NCBI GenBank assembly: GCA_041746855.1
Contig: JBGTGG010000211.1
Location: 1 to 35,404 of the forward strand
Reading direction: 5' to 3'
Length of the DNA stretch: 35,404 nt
DNA from: JBGTGG01 sp041746855
GTDB lineage: Bacteria > Bacteroidota > Bacteroidia > Cytophagales > Cyclobacteriaceae
The translations under genes and the position numbers were made by a program. This document shows, piece after piece, positions 32,721-35,404 of this stretch. The notes below the pieces were generated by a model. That model did not search any database and was not told the origin of the DNA. It worked only from the letters and a program-made list of their open reading frames with translations. Numbering within the stretch: the first letter of the stretch is position 1; each line of letters opens with the position of its first letter.

Positions 32721-35246
32721 CTAACGCATCAGCGTAATAAATCCAGTTAAGGCTTGGAGATTGTCCGTAAATTCTAATTTATAATAATACGTTCCGGATG
32801 GAAGTTCACTGCCTTTGTTGCTGATGCCAGTGAACACACGATCGGTGTTGTTGTAATTCTGAATATCAAAAACCAGATCACCCCAACGGTTGAAGATGGT
32901 GACTTTATTTTGTGATGCGCCTTCCACCACATCAATGTATTTTACAAACATAAAATCGTTGATACCGTCCCCATCGGGCGAAAGCCCATTGAAAACCACA
33001 ACACCGCCCACCACATCAATATCAAAAAATCCTTGTGAACAAGCCACCAACAGATCACATACTTCAACGGTTACCCGATCACTTCCCGTAAATGCATCGC
33101 CCTGGTAATTCACAATAAGATTATAGGCCGCATCAATACTGGCCTGATTGCCACGGGAGGTTTGATTGTCAATAACGCGTAGCGAATTAAAATTAAGGTT
33201 GTTGTCGGGATCGCTTATGAAGGGTGTGAGATCGGTCTGCAGTTGTCCTTCAATTTGTACAGAAAATGTTTGTGATGAAATTACCGGTGGAGCATTCATT
33301 CCTCCGGTTCCGGTACACGGTTGTCCGGTTGCGGTAACCACCACCGGATCCGAAGCCACGGATAAACAATTTGCATCGTTACCAACCACTACGGTATACG
33401 AGCCCGCAGATGCTACGGTAATGCCGGCAACAGTTTGCCCACTTGACCATTGATAGATGCTGAAGCCAAGTGGTGCGAGTAACCCTATCGTATTGGTACC
33501 ACATAACGTAGTGCTGCCAAAAGTTTCAATAACCGGTTTGGCCGGTGTAGTGTTGGCGGTTACAGCAATGGCATCGGAGGGTACGCTGGTGCATCCATTC
33601 GCATCCGTAACGATGACCGAATAATTGCCCGATGCACTCACAACAATTTCGCGACTGGTCTGTCCGCTCGACCAAGCATACGTAAATCCTTCAGGCGCAG
33701 TAAGTGTTACGGTTGAGCCATCGCATAAACTGGTGGTGCCGCTGGGTGTCACCACGGGCTTGGCTGGTCGTGGAGTTACTGTTACCTGCGCTGCTGCGGA
33801 TGGTATACTCGAACACGTTCCGTTACCAACGATAACTGTATAACTACCGGAAACGGTAACTAATATTTCACGGGTGGTTTCTCCGTTCGACCAGGTATAA
33901 TTGGTAAAGTCCGTGGGAGCGCTTACTAAAATTGAATTGCCTTCGCAGATGGTTACGCTGCTAATATTCAATACAGGCTGATCAATGATGGTAACGCCAG
34001 CGTTAACGGTTGTGCGGTTGCTTTCACATAGTGTGGCTGGATCAAATACGCTTACGAAGTAGGGTGTATTGATAGAAAGTTCAGGTGTAGTAAAGGCGGC
34101 ACCGGTAAATAAGATTACGGAGGTAGTAGCATCTTCATACCAGCGGTACACTTGCGTGCCAGTAGCACCTGCCGTTGCCGTTAAGGTTATGGTGCCCGCA
34201 GTACACCGACTTACATCAGGTGCCGTTGGCGGTGGTGGTGGTGTACAAGCCAATACGGTAAAGGGTTGTGTTTCCACTGTACTCCAAATGCCCTTAGCGT
34301 CTTGTACACGCAAACTCAATTGTTGCGGACCCGTGGGCAAACCTGTGGTGGCAATGGACAATGTCTCATTTACTTCCGGACCCGGTGTAACGCTTACTGC
34401 ATTACCATTGCCTTCACCTGGATCAGTATCTTCGAAAAAATATTCTGCGGCTACAATATCAGCCACATCCGTGTTGGTGGGCGATACATAAAATCCCCGT
34501 GCTTCAAAAAGTCCCCATGTACCATCGTCACGTTTGGTGCGGATGGCCAGGGTATGAAAGCCGGGTGTGAGACTAGCCGGAATACTTGCCGTGAATGTAA
34601 CAGTTCCTCCGGCCGCAATGGGTGTAATGGATTCGGCATTGCCAATACCCGGATCAGTATCAATGAAATATTCGGCTGCTATAATGTTGGGCACCTCGGT
34701 GGTGGACGAAGTGATGTAGAAACCTCTGCTTTCGAAAATCCCCCAACGACCATCGGCACCTTTGGTACGAATGGCTAAAAAGTGGAAGCCCGGACTAAGA
34801 CTTGAGGTAGGAACAGGCACCGTGAAGTTGGTGGTGGCCCCCGAGGTTATCGGTATGTTTATGCCATTGCCTTGCCCGGGATCAGTATCAAAGAAATATT
34901 CAGCCGATACAATGTTCGGGACATCGGTGGTGGCAGCTGTAATGTAGAAGCCCCGCGCTTCGAATAAACTCCATACACCTCCGGTTTCTTTTACACGCAT
35001 TCCGAGAAAGTGAAACCCTTGCGGCAATGAAGTTGTGGGGATGGTGCGGGTAAAGGTTACTTCGCCACCGGAAGGAATAGTTAGTGGTGTGGCATTGCCT
35101 TGCCCAGGATCGGTATTGAAAAAATATTCCGCAGCACTAATGTTTTGCGACCAACCATTAGTGCATAACAGCATGAACCATAAAATTGCTGCTGCAAAAA
35201 TTAGTGTTGTATCCTTGCGGGGCCGTATAGTTTTCTCAAACCTCAA
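32721..35246 (-). CDS. Large secreted repeat protein with T9SS gliding-motility/CHU_C sorting domain
   Basis: This is an 841-residue cargo protein of the type IX secretion system. A signal peptide (1-34, ending WSQ) is followed by four 76-residue repeats (from about 35 to 330) and a proline run with an Ig-like repeat (335-420). Three Ig-like repeats of the form C-x-G-x-x-x-x-L-x-A-P-x-x-F-x-x-Y-x-W-S-x-G come next (420-640), then a cadherin-like stretch (650-745). The CHU_C sorting domain (750-841) has NGLSPDGDGINDF, VTIFNRWGD and SGTYYYKLEF, and marks export and surface attachment. The only in-frame start after the upstream stop is TTG 35246. The protein is probably an adhesin or surface-filament protein. 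Confidence 0.85.
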   Translation of the reverse strand: MRFEKTIRPRKDTTLIFAAAILWFMLLCTNGWSQNISAAEYFFNTDPGQGNATPLTIPSGGEVTFTRTIPTTSLPQGFHFLGMRVKETGGVWSLFEARGFYITAATTDVPNIVSAEYFFDTDPGQGNGINIPITSGATTNFTVPVPTSSLSPGFHFLAIRTKGADGRWGIFESRGFYITSSTTEVPNIIAAEYFIDTDPGIGNAESITPIAAGGTVTFTASIPASLTPGFHTLAIRTKRDDGTWGLFEARGFYVSPTNTDVADIVAAEYFFEDTDPGEGNGNAVSVTPGPEVNETLSIATTGLPTGPQQLSLRVQDAKGIWSTVETQPFTVLACTPPPPPTAPDVSRCTAGTITLTATAGATGTQVYRWYEDATTSVILFTGAAFTTPELSINTPYFVSVFDPATLCESNRTTVNAGVTIIDQPVLNISSVTICEGNSILVSAPTDFTNYTWSNGETTREILVTVSGSYTVIVGNGTCSSIPSAAAQVTVTPRPAKPVVTPSGTTSLCDGSTVTLTAPEGFTYAWSSGQTSREIVVSASGNYSVIVTDANGCTSVPSDAIAVTANTTPAKPVIETFGSTTLCGTNTIGLLAPLGFSIYQWSSGQTVAGITVASAGSYTVVVGNDANCLSVASDPVVVTATGQPCTGTGGMNAPPVISSQTFSVQIEGQLQTDLTPFISDPDNNLNFNSLRVIDNQTSRGNQASIDAAYNLIVNYQGDAFTGSDRVTVEVCDLLVACSQGFFDIDVVGGVVVFNGLSPDGDGINDFMFVKYIDVVEGASQNKVTIFNRWGDLVFDIQNYNNTDRVFTGISNKGSELPSGTYYYKLEFTDNLQALTGFITLMR
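34257..35144 (-). repeat. Four tandem 76-residue repeats in the T9SS protein gene
   Basis: The motif AEYFF, followed by TDPG-x-GN, begins at residues 39, 115, 191 and 267 (nucleotides 35132, 34904, 34676 and 34448), so the spacing is exactly 228 bases each time. Each unit also has GFHFLAIRTK-x-x-x-G-x-WG-x-FE-x-RGFYI; the last copy is the most diverged and lacks parts of it. The DTDPGxGNG loop is aspartate- and glycine-rich, so metal binding is possible (inferred). Confidence 0.85.
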
Positions 35247-35252
35247 TATCTT

Positions 35253-35301
35253 TCTACTTGCGTCTTATTACTTATGTCTTGCTACTCCCGTCTAGTTACT
35301 C
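35253..35301. repeat. Seven consecutive heptamer repeats just upstream of the T9SS gene
   Basis: Seven 7-base units in a row, TCTACTT, GCGTCTT, ATTACTT, ATGTCTT, GCTACTC, CCGTCTA and GTTACTC, alternate the cores TACT and GTCT. They end 6 bases before the TTG start of the large T9SS gene on the minus strand. The last unit covers the final two sense codons of the partial gene upstream, and the sixth covers its stop codon. The seven-base period is unrelated to codons and lies mainly in non-coding DNA. Confidence 0.75.
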
Positions 35302-35404
35302 TTCCGCGCATCCACTGTTACACTCAGGTTGGCACCCGGAGCTACGGTTGGTGTAGTAATGTTCATGCTGAAAATTCGTGGTATGCGACCGTTACGGCTG
35401 TTGT
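35292..35404 (-). CDS. C-terminal fragment of an unidentified protein (cut by window edge)
   Basis: The last 36 codons of a minus-strand gene read into the window as ...NGRIPRIFSMNITTPTVAPG then ANLSVTVDARKSN and stop at TAG (35294-35292). The pattern of short beta strands with proline/glycine turns suggests a secreted or surface protein, but no family can be named from this length. It ends 45 bases before the T9SS cargo gene on the same strand, and its stop lies within the heptamer repeats, so the two may be co-transcribed. Confidence 0.6.
   Translation of the reverse strand, partial: NSRNGRIPRIFSMNITTPTVAPGANLSVTVDARKSN

Noticed and set aside
34266..34778. 170-codon plus-strand frame inside the T9SS cargo gene
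   Set aside because: Its length comes from the base composition of the 228-base repeats on the other strand; no start signal or family match is seen.
35253..35301. CRISPR array at the heptamer run
   Set aside because: Units are 7 bases with no spacers, far too short for CRISPR repeats, and no cas genes are present.

Overview
The window looks like the chromosome of a Bacteroidota bacterium, most likely a Cytophagales-type gliding or environmental species. The signs are PorT and a PorE-like protein of the type IX secretion system (T9SS), a secreted protein with the CHU_C/gliding-motility C-terminal sorting domain, families typical of the phylum (DUF5606, DUF4136), and several promoters with the Bacteroidota -7 element TAnnTTTG. 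Gene density is high. No stretch over about 200 bases lacks a gene, and I see no rRNA, tRNA, CRISPR array or insertion sequence.

Layout. 1-47 is the N-terminus of a TetR-type regulator whose promoter is overlapped by a perfect 20-bp palindrome. 95-3561 carries lysC, fbp (divergent), a DUF5606 gene and engB. 3727-8102 carries a PorE-like OmpA/PD40 protein, then menG/ubiE, porT and an SDR gene. 8074-10735 holds small lipoprotein and secreted-protein genes and a serine esterase. 10804-22775 is a large minus-strand signalling block, listed here in transcription order: a HAMP-GAF sensor with a long coiled coil, CheR, CheB, a membrane GAF protein, a Cache-HAMP-GAF-PAS-PAS-PP2C phosphatase, a SiaB-type kinase, a SiaC-type phosphoprotein, a 19-bp perfect hairpin, and a TerB-like/ABCG half-transporter fusion. 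cdd lies just upstream and may be co-transcribed. 23375-26873 carries a saccharopine-dehydrogenase-like gene, a Bro-N-like/Fic fusion, rnhA and marC. 26963-30089 carries a carbonic anhydrase with a SulP bicarbonate/sulfate transporter, a small exported protein and aroQ. 30141-32676 carries xerD, a DUF4136 gene and pyrD. 32721-35246 encodes an 841-residue T9SS cargo protein with four exact 76-residue repeats. Its start is preceded by a run of heptamer repeats that runs into the end of one more partial gene at the right edge.

The most interesting system is the signalling block. It pairs the SiaA/SiaB/SiaC partner-switch module (PP2C phosphatase, kinase, phosphoprotein with the conserved Thr68) with a CheR/CheB pair, but has no CheA, CheW, classical chemoreceptor or diguanylate cyclase nearby. 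Two proteins of the block carry a coiled-coil motif, EE(L/M)QATQEE, that fits the Glx-Glx-x-x-Ala-Ser/Thr pattern of receptor methylation sites. CheR and CheB may therefore modify GAF sensors that feed a SiaC switch. This is inference. The second accessory item of note is the Fic enzyme: a class III, NmFic-like AMPylase domain fused to a phage-antirepressor-like N-terminal domain, with a Phe-to-Ser change in its catalytic motif.
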